Positions 8,601 to 16,504 of a DNA stretch of 64,000 nt are shown in pieces. Position 1 is the stretch's first letter. Every line of letters starts with the position of its first letter. Position numbers and translations under genes: made by a program. The stretch covers positions 310,001-374,000 of the forward strand of contig JANPZW010000004.1 of assembly GCA_024707385.1 (NCBI GenBank). The letters run 5' to 3'. This stretch comes from Cellvibrionaceae bacterium. Its GTDB lineage: Bacteria; Pseudomonadota; Gammaproteobacteria; Pseudomonadales; Cellvibrionaceae. The notes beneath the pieces are model-generated. The model searched no databases and was not told the origin of the DNA. It saw nothing but the letters and a program-made list of their open reading frames with translations.

Positions 8601-9578
8601 CCAGAGATTACCTTCGCCGTCCTCGTGGATGCTGGTGATACTGGCCAGTGGAAACTTGTATTGATCGTAGGCGGAAGAGGGATAGTGGAAGAACTGGCCG
8701 GTTGCCGGATCGCGGCGGAACACGCCTTGTTTCTCGGTGCCCACCCACAGGTTGTTTTTGCTGTCGGCGGCAACCGAGGTGAAGTCACTGGTGGTGAGCG
8801 CGCCTGGTGTACCGGGAGAGGCGGTGTGGTGGCGCGCCTCGCGAGTGGCGGGATCGAATTGGAACAGTCCCTCGCGGCTGGCGATCCAGAAATGTCCGTT
8901 GGCATCTTCGGCCAGATTCATCACCGGGCGGAAGCCCAGGGTATTGGGCAGCTTGAAATAGGTGGTGGTCGCTCCGGAATCCGGGTCGAACAATAGCAGG
9001 CCCTCACTGCTCGCAAGCCACAGGTTGGCGGAGTTGCGCTGGGGCAGAATGCGGTAGATCGACAGGGGCTGATCGCTGTCCTGGAACAGGCGCTTGGTAA
9101 CCGCGCCGGAGGTGGGATCAAACAGCATTAATCCCACGCGGTCGCCGCCGATCCAGAGGGCGCCACCGGGCGCGTTCGCGGCAGTGTAGAGCGCCTTGTA
9201 ATTGCTGAAGGAGTAGCGGGTGAAGCTTTCGTTGTGAGGGTGAAAGCGATTGAGGGTGCTGCCCAAAGCCCAGAGGGTACCGGTGGTGTCGATAAAAACG
9301 CGGTAGATGTTGGGCGAACCTATGCTGGTAGGGTCTTCGGGGTCGTGGGCAAAATTGCGCACGCTGTAACCGTCATAACGTTTCAGGCCATTGTCAGAAG
9401 CGATCCACAGATAGCCGTCGCTGTCGCGCAGGGAGGAGATGTTGTAATCCTGGCGATAGGGTTTATCCAGATGCAGCGGGTGAACCCGCACGCTCGAATC
9501 CGCCGCCGCCGGAGCCAGGGCGAACAGCAGGCTCAGAGCGGTTAACAGGCGTATGGTCTTGAGCAATCTGGTCATCAT
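5649..9578 (-). CDS. Periplasmic two-component-propeller sensor with GGDEF and EAL domains
   Basis: A 1309-residue inner-membrane c-di-GMP enzyme. A signal peptide (cleavage after APAAA) leads into a long periplasmic region of repeated LWIAS..GL.RYD-type blades (Reg_prop propellers, about 30-680), then a Y_Y_Y domain (about 690-785, with YRYRLLG), a transmembrane helix near 790-812 and a coiled coil. The GGDEF domain reads GSDEF (about 953), a degenerate signature that makes cyclase activity doubtful. The EAL domain reads EVL (about 1081) and keeps the later key motifs VNLS, EITES, DDFGTGYSSL (about 1203), LKIDRSFV and AEGIET, so phosphodiesterase activity is expected. Its ATG overlaps the stop of the upstream cyclase gene by 4 bases (ATGA), so translation is probably coupled. 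Propellers of this kind often sense polysaccharide fragments in Bacteroidetes hybrid sensors; a carbohydrate ligand here is inferred. Confidence 0.9.
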   Translation of the reverse strand: MMTRLLKTIRLLTALSLLFALAPAAADSSVRVHPLHLDKPYRQDYNISSLRDSDGYLWIASDNGLKRYDGYSVRNFAHDPEDPTSIGSPNIYRVFIDTTGTLWALGSTLNRFHPHNESFTRYSFSNYKALYTAANAPGGALWIGGDRVGLMLFDPTSGAVTKRLFQDSDQPLSIYRILPQRNSANLWLASSEGLLLFDPDSGATTTYFKLPNTLGFRPVMNLAEDANGHFWIASREGLFQFDPATREARHHTASPGTPGALTTSDFTSVAADSKNNLWVGTEKQGVFRRDPATGQFFHYPSSAYDQYKFPLASITSIHEDGEGNLWFTCGYHGVVRISQHLRKFHSFRHSVDSENSLGLNHVSGIFEDSKGYIWIGTDGNGVDRFDPSTLKFEHFRHDPADPETLGSNAVLAIAEDSKGYIWLGTWAGGLNRLDPATGKVQRFLRNPNAPDGQTLAENHIFRIHVDAQDRLVLAVGGSGLQIFDPERRHFQTFTPDRVHNPEGIYNEHVYALLPAADGKYWLGGYQGLELFSPATGRSQLASVPITQAILDLLMDRNGLIWIATDRGLFRYNPHSHEFVGFTSQDGLKDEFIVSLEQDEFGFLWLGTRNGLTRFDPLSKEMETFDEHDGLAGAQFNRFSHLKTRAGLLYFGTNQGFSFFDPSNIARNEFAPRLHLTELEVNHQVQRPGASAWLSQALDLTDKLVLPSTADDIRLSFTATNLVSPQKNRYRYRLLGQNSEWVNGDAQRSAQYSNLPAGTYTFQLIAANNDGVWTGSTRNLTITILPAWWQTWWAYCLYLALFVGSIYGFSVWRLRLTMARREELEQLVRDQTGKLKEANRAISRLNTELEQRVAQRTHELSAEIEERRESEAKATYIAYHDTLSGLYNRAWLLQHLQHLMEEASETPFAVLFIGGDRFRTINDTYGHQTGDKLLSSAAERLRQLCPKDAQIARLGSDEFVVVLDQAPERATVRELADHLVAAFKEPIPISQLRLTLSVSVGYVIASTTSGDPAQVLRDANVAMQRAKDRGRGMSQEFDAELLQQKLDKTALEADLKLALPREEFSVVFQPIIQLDSTLTTGFEVLIRWRHPQRGMVPPDQFITMAEASGLIFDIGLWVLEQACKQLQLWKSMFGNHGLPMIAVNLSPMQLEREDFLPCMDEIFQRTGISPASIEFEITESALLRHTDTVDKTLEALRQRGINLAIDDFGTGYSSLSYLDKLPVQVLKIDRSFVNPLADNDQTNRNTGEIVRATIALAHNLGMVVVAEGIETEQQLRLLKSYGCDFGQGYFFARPLTPADATTLLQGIRQP

Positions 9579-10873
9579 GAGACTGAATCGAACTCCACCC
9601 GGTTGCGGCCATTCTGTTTAGCGCGATAGAGCGCGGCGTCGGCGCGCATAAGGGCGCCGTCGATGCTCTCGCCTTCAACCATCATGGCAACGCCAATACT
9701 CACTGTGATGGCCAGGCTGTCCTCACCATTAAAGGTGCACTGGCCGGCGAGGCGGCGCAGTTTTTCCGCCACCGCATGCACACCGTCGACCGGCTGGCGC
9801 CGGCACACTACGACGAATTCCTCTCCGCCGATGCGGGCAAACACGTCGTCGCTGCGCAGGTTCATCGCCAGCAGCGCGGCAAAGGTTTTGAGTACCTTGT
9901 CGCCCATGTCGTGGCCATGGCGGTCGTTGAGGGCCTTGAAGTGGTCCAGATCAAGGGCGAGCACGCCCACGCCAGTGAGCCCCTTGTCCCTGCGCGCCAG
10001 GATTGCCAAGCGATGATTCAGCCCGGCGCGGTTGTAGATGCCGGTGAGCGGGTCCGTATTGGCGAGATTTTCCAGGTGCTGATTCTCCTCAGCCAGACTG
10101 CGCCGCTTTTCCTCCAGTGCGCGTATCGCCTGGCGGTCGCGCTGGGCAGTGCGGTAGAGCCGGTAAAAGCGCACCGCCCCTTCACCGATAAATACCGCCA
10201 TCCAAAAGGACAAGATGCCGATCACCAGCACCTCGGTTTTGATCCATCGCCCTACCAGCGCCAGATGCTCGACGTTCATCCGGTGAAAGCCGGGCTCCAC
10301 CAGGTCTATGCCCACCGAGAGGATGTTGTCGAGTTCCACCAGCGGCCAATGGCGGCGGAATTTGCGTTCCGCCAGCCACCAATCCGCCACTTTCAGCTCG
10401 TTGAGTGGAATCATCACCGGACCGCCGGCTTCCGCCGCAGAAAAGGTGGTTTCCATGGGTTTGCTGCTGGAGAAGTCGCGCAGATCGGAATAGGCCGGAT
10501 TGTAGTTGCGGATATGGGTGCGCAGGCGCTTGGCCGGGCCGTCGTATTGCAGATGCAGGATCAATGCATCGAAGCCGCGCAGGTCTTTGCCTTTGCCGAG
10601 AATCCGGTCCAATCGCACACTCCAGCCGCAACCATAGGCGTCGGTGGGCTCGTAATCGCAGATCCAGCCATTCTCGCGATCGTCCATCCAGTGCGCGGAT
10701 ATGCCGCGGTTGCTATCGGCGTAGCCGTAGAGTTCGCTGATCTGCCGGGACACCGGCAGCGGCATGTATTTGGCGGGCAGCAGGTAGTGACCGATGAACA
10801 GGAACGCCGTCAGACCCAGGCAGATAAGGCGGAGTCTGCGATAGCGCGGGGATGATTTCGTCATGGTCGTCAT
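9575..10873 (-). CDS. Membrane diguanylate cyclase with periplasmic sensor domain
   Basis: A 432-residue protein: an N-terminal transmembrane helix (about 14-32), a periplasmic domain of about 180 residues, a second helix (about 213-235), a short coiled coil and a GGDEF domain. The active site is intact (GGEEF near 347) and RSDD lies five residues before it, a complete RxxD inhibitory site, so it should make c-di-GMP and be product-inhibited. The periplasmic part has WICDY..GCGW, LRGFDALILHLQYDG and HIRNYNP, and looks like a beta-sandwich ligand-binding domain. It is a paralogue of the next gene upstream in the operon, with which it overlaps by ATGA (10870-10873); it overlaps the GGDEF-EAL gene the same way. 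The ligand is unknown; a sugar is plausible from the fold type and neighbours. Confidence 0.9.
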   Translation of the reverse strand: MTTMTKSSPRYRRLRLICLGLTAFLFIGHYLLPAKYMPLPVSRQISELYGYADSNRGISAHWMDDRENGWICDYEPTDAYGCGWSVRLDRILGKGKDLRGFDALILHLQYDGPAKRLRTHIRNYNPAYSDLRDFSSSKPMETTFSAAEAGGPVMIPLNELKVADWWLAERKFRRHWPLVELDNILSVGIDLVEPGFHRMNVEHLALVGRWIKTEVLVIGILSFWMAVFIGEGAVRFYRLYRTAQRDRQAIRALEEKRRSLAEENQHLENLANTDPLTGIYNRAGLNHRLAILARRDKGLTGVGVLALDLDHFKALNDRHGHDMGDKVLKTFAALLAMNLRSDDVFARIGGEEFVVVCRRQPVDGVHAVAEKLRRLAGQCTFNGEDSLAITVSIGVAMMVEGESIDGALMRADAALYRAKQNGRNRVEFDSVS

Positions 10874-12162
10874 ACCGGAAACGCGCAGCTGACGATGTTG
10901 CGGGTTGCCTTGGCCTGATACAGGGCCGTATCCGCATGTTTGAACAGGGTCTCCAGGGATTCCTCGATCTCCGCGCGGGCGACGCCGATACTGACGGTCA
11001 CCTTGAGTGCCGGGTGTGCCGCGAAGCGGTGGGCTTCCACCCGCAGGCGCAGTTTTTCCGCCAGTCCGCAGAGGGTGGCCGTGGAGCTGCCGACCACCAG
11101 CAGGACAAACTCTTCGCCGCCCCAGCGGGCAAACGCGTCATCAGCGCGGATTTCGCTGCGGATCAGACCGGCGAATTCCTGCAGGATGGCGTCGCCGACG
11201 GGATGGCCGCAGGTATCGTTGATGGTTTTGAAATGATCGATATCCAACACCATCAGCGCCGTGCCGGGAGGCAGGTTGGCGTGGCCGCCTTTCTTCTCCA
11301 AATATTGCATAAGTCCATTGCGGTTCCAGACGCCGGTGAGCGGATCGGTAATCACGCGGGTGTGCAATGCGTCATTTTCTTTTGCCAGCTGTGCCGTGCC
11401 GCCGGACAGGTCCTGCAACTGAGCCCGCTGGTGTCGCGCCGCCTGTTTCAGATGGTAATAGCGCAGAAAAGCTTCCACCGACAGCAGGCCCGCCCAGAAC
11501 AGCAGGATCAGCAGTAAATAGGTTTTGTCGGAAATGCGCTCGCCGACCAGCTCGATTTTGTCCACCCGTACCCGGTGAACGCCGGCGTCAATGAAGTCGA
11601 CGCCCACGCGCAGCAGATGACCGAATTCCGGGCCGGCAAACTGGCGCGGCGGATTCTGCTGCGCAACCCACCACTCCGCCACGGTGAAATTCTTCAGGCT
11701 GACAAAGGTGGGGCCGCCGCGCAGGTCTTCAGTGCTGACGAAAGCGGTCAAGAACTTCTCCCACAGTCCCGGCATCGCCTTTTGGTGTTCCGGGTTGTAG
11801 TTGGTGAGGTAGACCCGCAGATGTTCGGCGCGTCCCTCATAGTTCACATGAAGGCGCAGGCCGTCATAGCCACTGGCGTCAATGAAGTGAAGCGGCGTGG
11901 TTACGTCAGGATTCCAGAAAGCCGAAAATCCACAGCTGGTGCCGTTGTAGCGTTCGGGGTAATCACAGCGCCAGGCAAAACTTTCTTCATCAATCCATTT
12001 CACCGCGGATTGCTCATTAAGCACAGGGCCGAAAAGGTCGGTTTTAATGTCCGCGCGGGGATGAATAAGCAGGGTTTGCTCGGGAATAAAGGGCTTCGCC
12101 GCAAGCGCCAGCACCGTGAGCAGAGCCATGACAAATCTGATGCTGGTAAACAATCCGGACAT
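10870..12162 (-). CDS. Membrane diguanylate cyclase, first gene of c-di-GMP operon
   Basis: A 430-residue paralogue of the following gene with the same plan: N-terminal signal anchor (MSGLFTSIRFVMALLTVLALA), periplasmic domain about 35-205, transmembrane helix near 210-230, coiled coil and GGDEF domain. GGEEF (about 346) and RADD five residues upstream show an active cyclase with an intact inhibitory site. The sensor shares WRCDY..SCGF, YDGLRLHVNYEGRAEHLRVYLTNYNP-like spacing (split by variation) and a VAEWWVAQ segment with its sister (VADWWLAE), so the two come from a duplication, yet the sensors have diverged and may read different ligands. It is the promoter-proximal gene of three; the promoter should lie in the 450-bp divergent region before the rhamnogalacturonan lyase gene. 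Confidence 0.9.
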   Translation of the reverse strand: MSGLFTSIRFVMALLTVLALAAKPFIPEQTLLIHPRADIKTDLFGPVLNEQSAVKWIDEESFAWRCDYPERYNGTSCGFSAFWNPDVTTPLHFIDASGYDGLRLHVNYEGRAEHLRVYLTNYNPEHQKAMPGLWEKFLTAFVSTEDLRGGPTFVSLKNFTVAEWWVAQQNPPRQFAGPEFGHLLRVGVDFIDAGVHRVRVDKIELVGERISDKTYLLLILLFWAGLLSVEAFLRYYHLKQAARHQRAQLQDLSGGTAQLAKENDALHTRVITDPLTGVWNRNGLMQYLEKKGGHANLPPGTALMVLDIDHFKTINDTCGHPVGDAILQEFAGLIRSEIRADDAFARWGGEEFVLLVVGSSTATLCGLAEKLRLRVEAHRFAAHPALKVTVSIGVARAEIEESLETLFKHADTALYQAKATRNIVSCAFPV

Positions 12163-12611
12163 AAAACCTTATGCGCACGATAGAAGCGCCATACACCGCC
12201 CTTTGCTGACTTCAGGTGAATAACGTGTTTTAGCGAGTATAGATCAAGGTTTTTATGCTTGGCCTGCGAAGTGCCTATCAATGGCATAACGCCGGCTAAT
12301 CCGCCTGAAATAGGCGTGTTACATACCGAATTGAAATAAGTCTGACGAGGAGCCGCTGGTTTTTATCATCCGAACCTAGCGCTGCATCACGCCCTCGATT
12401 CATATGACTTAATAAAATTGGTCAGTCCGCATTACCTGTTTGGCAGTCAGTGTGATCCGAATAACAATCTATGCAGACTGCCGTGTAACCGGTTGCAATT
12501 ATAAATTTAATTTAAAAAACAATAGGTTTTTAACTATAAGATCGCCCCGTTGCCGTTGAGAGGTAGGCAGCGCAGGAACGACATTTTCATTCATTTATTT
12601 GGTGACCCAGC
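12163..12611. promoter_or_regulatory. Divergent intergenic region between c-di-GMP operon and pectin cluster
   Basis: About 450 bases with no gene separate two divergent transcription units, so promoters for both are expected. A CRP-like sequence TGTGA-N6-TAACA sits at 12451-12466, and an inverted pair GGCAGTC/GACTGCC flanks it at 12442-12448 and 12476-12482. An AT-rich stretch follows (12493-12540) with TATAAG at 12535-12540 as a weak -10 candidate for the lyase gene. I see no riboswitch consensus. These sites are pattern matches only. Confidence 0.4.
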
Positions 12612-15050
12612 ATGACTACAAAATTAATGCCTCTCGCGTTGATCGCCGCGTTTTTAGTGGGTTGTGGAGGATCCAACTCGTCGGGCTCTTCATCCAACAG
12701 TTCTTCATCCAGCAGTTCCTCATCTAGTAGTTCCTCTTCGTCGTCTTCCAGCAGCTCCTCCTCATCTTCATCGTCCAGCAGTTCGTCGAGCAGCTCCTCG
12801 TCGAGCAGTTCATCCTCTTCCAGCTCGTCATCTGGCAGTCCGACCGGAAAATATATGGAGTGGCTGGATCGCGGTGTGGTGGCGGTGAAAGTAAATGACG
12901 GCGTGTTTTTGTCTTGGCGCCTGCTCGGCACGGACCCGCGCGATGTGAGTTTTAACATCTATCGCAATGGCACCTTAGTGAATGGCACGCCGCTGACGGA
13001 CGTGACCAATTTTGTCGACCGGGCGGGTGCGAGCAATTCCTCCTACGAAATAAAAGCCGTCATCAACGGCCAGGAACAGGCGGCAGACAAAATCGCCAAC
13101 GTCTGGGCGCAACAATCTCTTACGGTCAATATCAATCGTCCCAATGGCGGCACTACACCCGACGGAGTTGCGTATACCTATTCCCCCGGTGACGCATCCG
13201 TGGGCGATGTGGACGGCGATGGCGAATACGAAATTATCCTGAAGTGGGACCCGTCCAATCAGCAGGACAACGCCAACAGCGGCTACACCGGCAATGTTTT
13301 TGTCGACGCCTACAGGCTCAACGGGCAGCAACTGTGGCGGATCGATTTGGGCCGCAACATTCGCGCCGGTGCTCATTACACCCAATTCCTGGTGTACGAC
13401 TTTGATGGCGACGGGAAGGCGGAAGTCGCCATGAAAACCGGCGACGGCACCCACGATGCTGGCGGCACGGTGATTGGCAACGGCGGTGCCGATTACCGCA
13501 ACAGCTCCGGCTACATCTTGACCGGCCCTGAATATCTGACGGTCTTTAACGGTCAGACCGGCCGCATCATGCAGACCATCAACTATCCCAACGCGCGCGG
13601 TAATACGGGCGATTGGGGCGATACCTACGGCAACCGGGTCGACCGTTTCCTCGCCGGGGTGGCCTATCTCGACGGGCAGCGGCCGAGCATGATTTTCTCC
13701 CGCGGTTATTACGCGAAGTCCATGATTTCCGCGCTTGACTGGCGCAACGGCCAGCTGACCACCCGCTGGACCTTCACCGCCGACGCCAATCAGAACCAGG
13801 CCTATCGCGGCCAGGGCGCCCACAGCTTGAGCATCGCCGATGTGGATAACGACGGCCGGCAGGAGATTATTTTCGGCGCCGCCACCATCGACGATAACGG
13901 TCGCGGCCTTTACAACACCAATCTCGGTCACGGCGATGCGCTGCATGTGGCGGATATCATTCCCAGCCGCCCGGGGTTGGAAGTGTTTATGGTGCACGAG
14001 TGTCCGTCCTGTTACGGCAACCATGGCGTTGAGGTGCACGATGCCCGTACCGGGCAGATTCTCTACAGTGGCAACGGCAACGCGCAGGATGTCGGCCGCG
14101 GACTGGCGGCGGATATAGATCCGCGCCATCCGGGGATGGAAGTGTGGGGCTCGCGCAACGGCCTGTTCACTTCGACAGGGCAGGAGCTGTCCGCCAAACC
14201 GGGACCGACTAACTTTGCGATCTGGTGGGATGGCGATCTGCTGCGTGAATTATTGGATGGCACCACCATTTCCAAGTGGAATTATCAGGCGGGCACTATT
14301 TCAACCTTATTCAGCCCTAGTGGCGTTGGCTCCAACAACGGCACCAAATCCACTCCAGCCTTATCCGCGGATTTATTCGGCGACTGGCGTGAAGAAGTGA
14401 TTTTGCGTAACAGCAACAACACCCAGCTGGTGATTTTCACCACCACCATTCCCACCAATCATCGCATCACTACCTTGATGCACGATCCGCAATATCGCGT
14501 TGCCATCGCCTGGCAGAACGTGGGTTACAACCAGCCGCCGCATCCGAGCTTTTTCCTCGGCGATGGCATGTCGTCGCAACCAGCGCCGGACATCAACACA
14601 CCGCGCGGCGGCAGTTTGCCCGCACCTGCGCCGACGGATGTTCTACACATTGAGGAAAATGCCGCTGGCTTTTGTGGCGTGGACGGTATTGTCGAAAGTG
14701 TTAACGGCGGCTACACCGCCGGTGGCTACGCCAATACCGATAACGCTGCGGGCACAGGAGTGCGCTGGGCGGTAAACGTGCCTGCAGCGGGTACCTACGG
14801 CGTCAGTTTCCGCTATGCCAGCGTCAGTGATCGAGCCGCCTCTCTGCGGGTGAATGGGGCAACGGTGCAGGGCAATGTGCCTTTCGCCAGCACCGGCAGC
14901 TGGACGGTCTGGTCGCAACAGACGATCAACGTCCAGTTGAATGCCGGCAACAATCGTCTGGAGTTGATTGCAAACGGCGCGGACGGTTTGGGCAATATTG
15001 ATTGGCTGCAAGTGGCCAACCGGGATGCTCGAGCGGGTAACTGCCAATAA
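12612..15050 (+). CDS. Rhamnogalacturonan lyase, PL11, with poly-Ser linker and CBM35
   Basis: An 812-residue lipoprotein that should cut the rhamnogalacturonan I backbone of pectin by beta-elimination. Lipobox LVGC puts the lipidated cysteine at residue 18; a poly-serine linker of about 50 residues follows. The PL11 catalytic domain (about 80-670) begins MEWLDRGVVAVKV and carries the calcium-rich propeller motifs DVDGDGEYEI, DFDGDGKAEVAMKTGDG, DVDNDGRQEIIFG and the closing HDPQYRVAIAWQNVGYNQPPHPSFFLG, all hallmarks of YesW/YesX-type lyases. A CBM35 (about 677-812) starts at IEENAAGFC and ends LGNIDWLQV. Similar modular lyases are known in Cellvibrio. Two CE12 esterase genes follow on the same strand and would remove acetyl groups that block the lyase. 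Confidence 0.95.
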   Translation: MTTKLMPLALIAAFLVGCGGSNSSGSSSNSSSSSSSSSSSSSSSSSSSSSSSSSSSSSSSSSSSSSSSSSSSSSGSPTGKYMEWLDRGVVAVKVNDGVFLSWRLLGTDPRDVSFNIYRNGTLVNGTPLTDVTNFVDRAGASNSSYEIKAVINGQEQAADKIANVWAQQSLTVNINRPNGGTTPDGVAYTYSPGDASVGDVDGDGEYEIILKWDPSNQQDNANSGYTGNVFVDAYRLNGQQLWRIDLGRNIRAGAHYTQFLVYDFDGDGKAEVAMKTGDGTHDAGGTVIGNGGADYRNSSGYILTGPEYLTVFNGQTGRIMQTINYPNARGNTGDWGDTYGNRVDRFLAGVAYLDGQRPSMIFSRGYYAKSMISALDWRNGQLTTRWTFTADANQNQAYRGQGAHSLSIADVDNDGRQEIIFGAATIDDNGRGLYNTNLGHGDALHVADIIPSRPGLEVFMVHECPSCYGNHGVEVHDARTGQILYSGNGNAQDVGRGLAADIDPRHPGMEVWGSRNGLFTSTGQELSAKPGPTNFAIWWDGDLLRELLDGTTISKWNYQAGTISTLFSPSGVGSNNGTKSTPALSADLFGDWREEVILRNSNNTQLVIFTTTIPTNHRITTLMHDPQYRVAIAWQNVGYNQPPHPSFFLGDGMSSQPAPDINTPRGGSLPAPAPTDVLHIEENAAGFCGVDGIVESVNGGYTAGGYANTDNAAGTGVRWAVNVPAAGTYGVSFRYASVSDRAASLRVNGATVQGNVPFASTGSWTVWSQQTINVQLNAGNNRLELIANGADGLGNIDWLQVANRDARAGNCQ

Positions 15051-15065
15051 TTTTCCGTACGACCA

Positions 15066-15095
15066 AAATCGCCCCGGATTCATTCGGGGTGATTT
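15066..15095 (+). terminator. Stem-loop between lyase and first esterase gene
   Basis: AAATCGCCCCG pairs with CGGGGTGATTT (11 bp, one G-T wobble) around an 8-base loop in the 79-base gap after the lyase gene. The following bases are only weakly T-rich, so it may be a partial terminator or an mRNA-stabilising hairpin. Confidence 0.55.
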
Positions 15096-15129
15096 GTAAT
15101 ACCCACAATAATAAAAATCTGAGAGATCT

Positions 15130-16464
15130 ATGCGAAACCTGATTCCCCTGCTGATCGCAGTGTTCAGTCTTGCCGCTTGTGGCGGCAATAACGCGGCTTC
15201 TTCTTCATCCAGTTCGTCCTCGTCAAGCAGCTCTTCGTCATCGAGCAGTTCTTCATCATCCAGCAGCTCATCCTCCAGCTCTTCATCCAGCTCCTCTGGA
15301 CGCGTTGAAGTAACTACGCTGATCGAAGAGGGCGATCGGGCATTTTGTCCGTTTAACGGCATCATCGAAAATCAACACGCGGGTTTTGCTGGCACTGGTT
15401 ACGCCAATGCCGCAAATGCCTCTGGCGTGAAATTGACCTGGGCAGTTTCCGTTGCTGATGCGGGAAGTTATTCACTTGTTATTCGTTACGCCAACGGCGG
15501 AACCTCAGCGCGACCCGGAATATTGGCGGTGGCCGGACAGGAGCGCACGCTGGATTTTCCTCTAACCACTGGTTGGGATCAGTGGCGCGAGACAACCGCC
15601 ACTTTTACGTTAACGCCCGGCGCCCACCTGATAACACTGACGTCCAGCGCCGCCGATGGTTTGGCGAATGTGGATTCACTGGCGCTTAAAGGGCCGGGGC
15701 AGATCGCGGCGGCCATGTGCCCGGACCAGCCGCCGGTGACGGTATGGCTCGCGGGCGATTCCACCGTGGCCAACGGCAATACGCCCTGCCCCGTAGGTTG
15801 GGGCAAAACCTTGGCGAGTTATTTCAGCGATAAAGTGGTGGTGCAAAATTTCGCCGCCGGTGGACGCAGTGTGCGCACCTGGCTTTATGACGTTCAAAAT
15901 CAGATGGGGTCGGATGGCGAATGCCGAATTTCAACTAATAATGACGGCTCGCCGGTATTGCAGGCGCGCTGGAGCACCATGCTCGGACAGATGCGCGCCG
16001 GTGATTATTTATTTATTCAATTTGGCATTAATGACGGCGACAGTAGTTGCCCCCGCCATGTCGGCAGCAACGCTTTTAAAAATGAATATATCTATATGGC
16101 GAACGAAGCGAGCAAACGGGGTGTACGTCCTATTTTGGTGACGCCTTCACCGGCACTCCGTTGCAGTGGCAGCACCGCTGTTGCCAATCGCGGTTTTATT
16201 AACGAAACCTTTGCCGTCGCGCGCCAGCTGAATATTCCGGTGATCGATTTGCATCAGCTAGGAATAAACCTCTATAACCAGCTCGCTTTTTGCCCGGTGC
16301 CCGGCGGTGGTGTTTCCGCCTCGACGACGGGGCCGGTGGGCGAATTTTTCTGCGACGATCACACGCATTTTGATACCCCCGGTGCTCATCAGATCGCTCG
16401 AATTATTACCCAGGCTTTGCGCGCCCAGGCCATTCCGCTCGCCGACTATTTAAGGGTTGAATAA
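15130..16464 (+). CDS. Rhamnogalacturonan acetylesterase, CE12, with CBM35
   Basis: A 444-residue lipoprotein predicted to deacetylate rhamnogalacturonan I. Lipobox LAAC places the lipidated cysteine at 17; a poly-serine linker (about 23-56) leads to a CBM35 (about 60-195, from LIEEGDRAFC to GLANVDSLALKG) and then an SGNH/GDSL esterase. The catalytic serine is in LAGDSTVANG (about 210); GGRSVRTW supplies the block II glycine, FGINDGD the block III asparagine, and DDHTHFDTPGAHQ (about 409) the Asp-x-x-His pair. The CBM35 is closely like those of the two neighbouring enzymes, so all three probably bind the same pectic structure. The serine linkers use mixed codons, unlike the strict DNA repeat in the GH6 gene at the right edge. 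Confidence 0.93.
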   Translation: MRNLIPLLIAVFSLAACGGNNAASSSSSSSSSSSSSSSSSSSSSSSSSSSSSSSSSGRVEVTTLIEEGDRAFCPFNGIIENQHAGFAGTGYANAANASGVKLTWAVSVADAGSYSLVIRYANGGTSARPGILAVAGQERTLDFPLTTGWDQWRETTATFTLTPGAHLITLTSSAADGLANVDSLALKGPGQIAAAMCPDQPPVTVWLAGDSTVANGNTPCPVGWGKTLASYFSDKVVVQNFAAGGRSVRTWLYDVQNQMGSDGECRISTNNDGSPVLQARWSTMLGQMRAGDYLFIQFGINDGDSSCPRHVGSNAFKNEYIYMANEASKRGVRPILVTPSPALRCSGSTAVANRGFINETFAVARQLNIPVIDLHQLGINLYNQLAFCPVPGGGVSASTTGPVGEFFCDDHTHFDTPGAHQIARIITQALRAQAIPLADYLRVE

Positions 16465-16502
16465 AAGTTAAAGGTTGAATAAAACTTAAAGGTTGAATAA
16501 GA
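16455..16502 (+). repeat. 18-bp tandem repeat across the stop codon of the first CE12 gene
   Basis: The unit GGTTGAATAAAAGTTAAA starts at 16455 and recurs at 16473 (one change) and, partly, at 16491. The first copy contains the stop codon (GTT GAA TAA) of the first esterase; the third abuts the start of the second. Period 18 suggests slippage or duplication of the gene junction. Confidence 0.9.
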
Positions 16503-16504
16503 GG

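Noticed and set aside
12163..12611. Possible c-di-GMP riboswitch before the c-di-GMP operon or pectin cluster
   Set aside because: I found no GEMM-like conserved core on either strand in this region.
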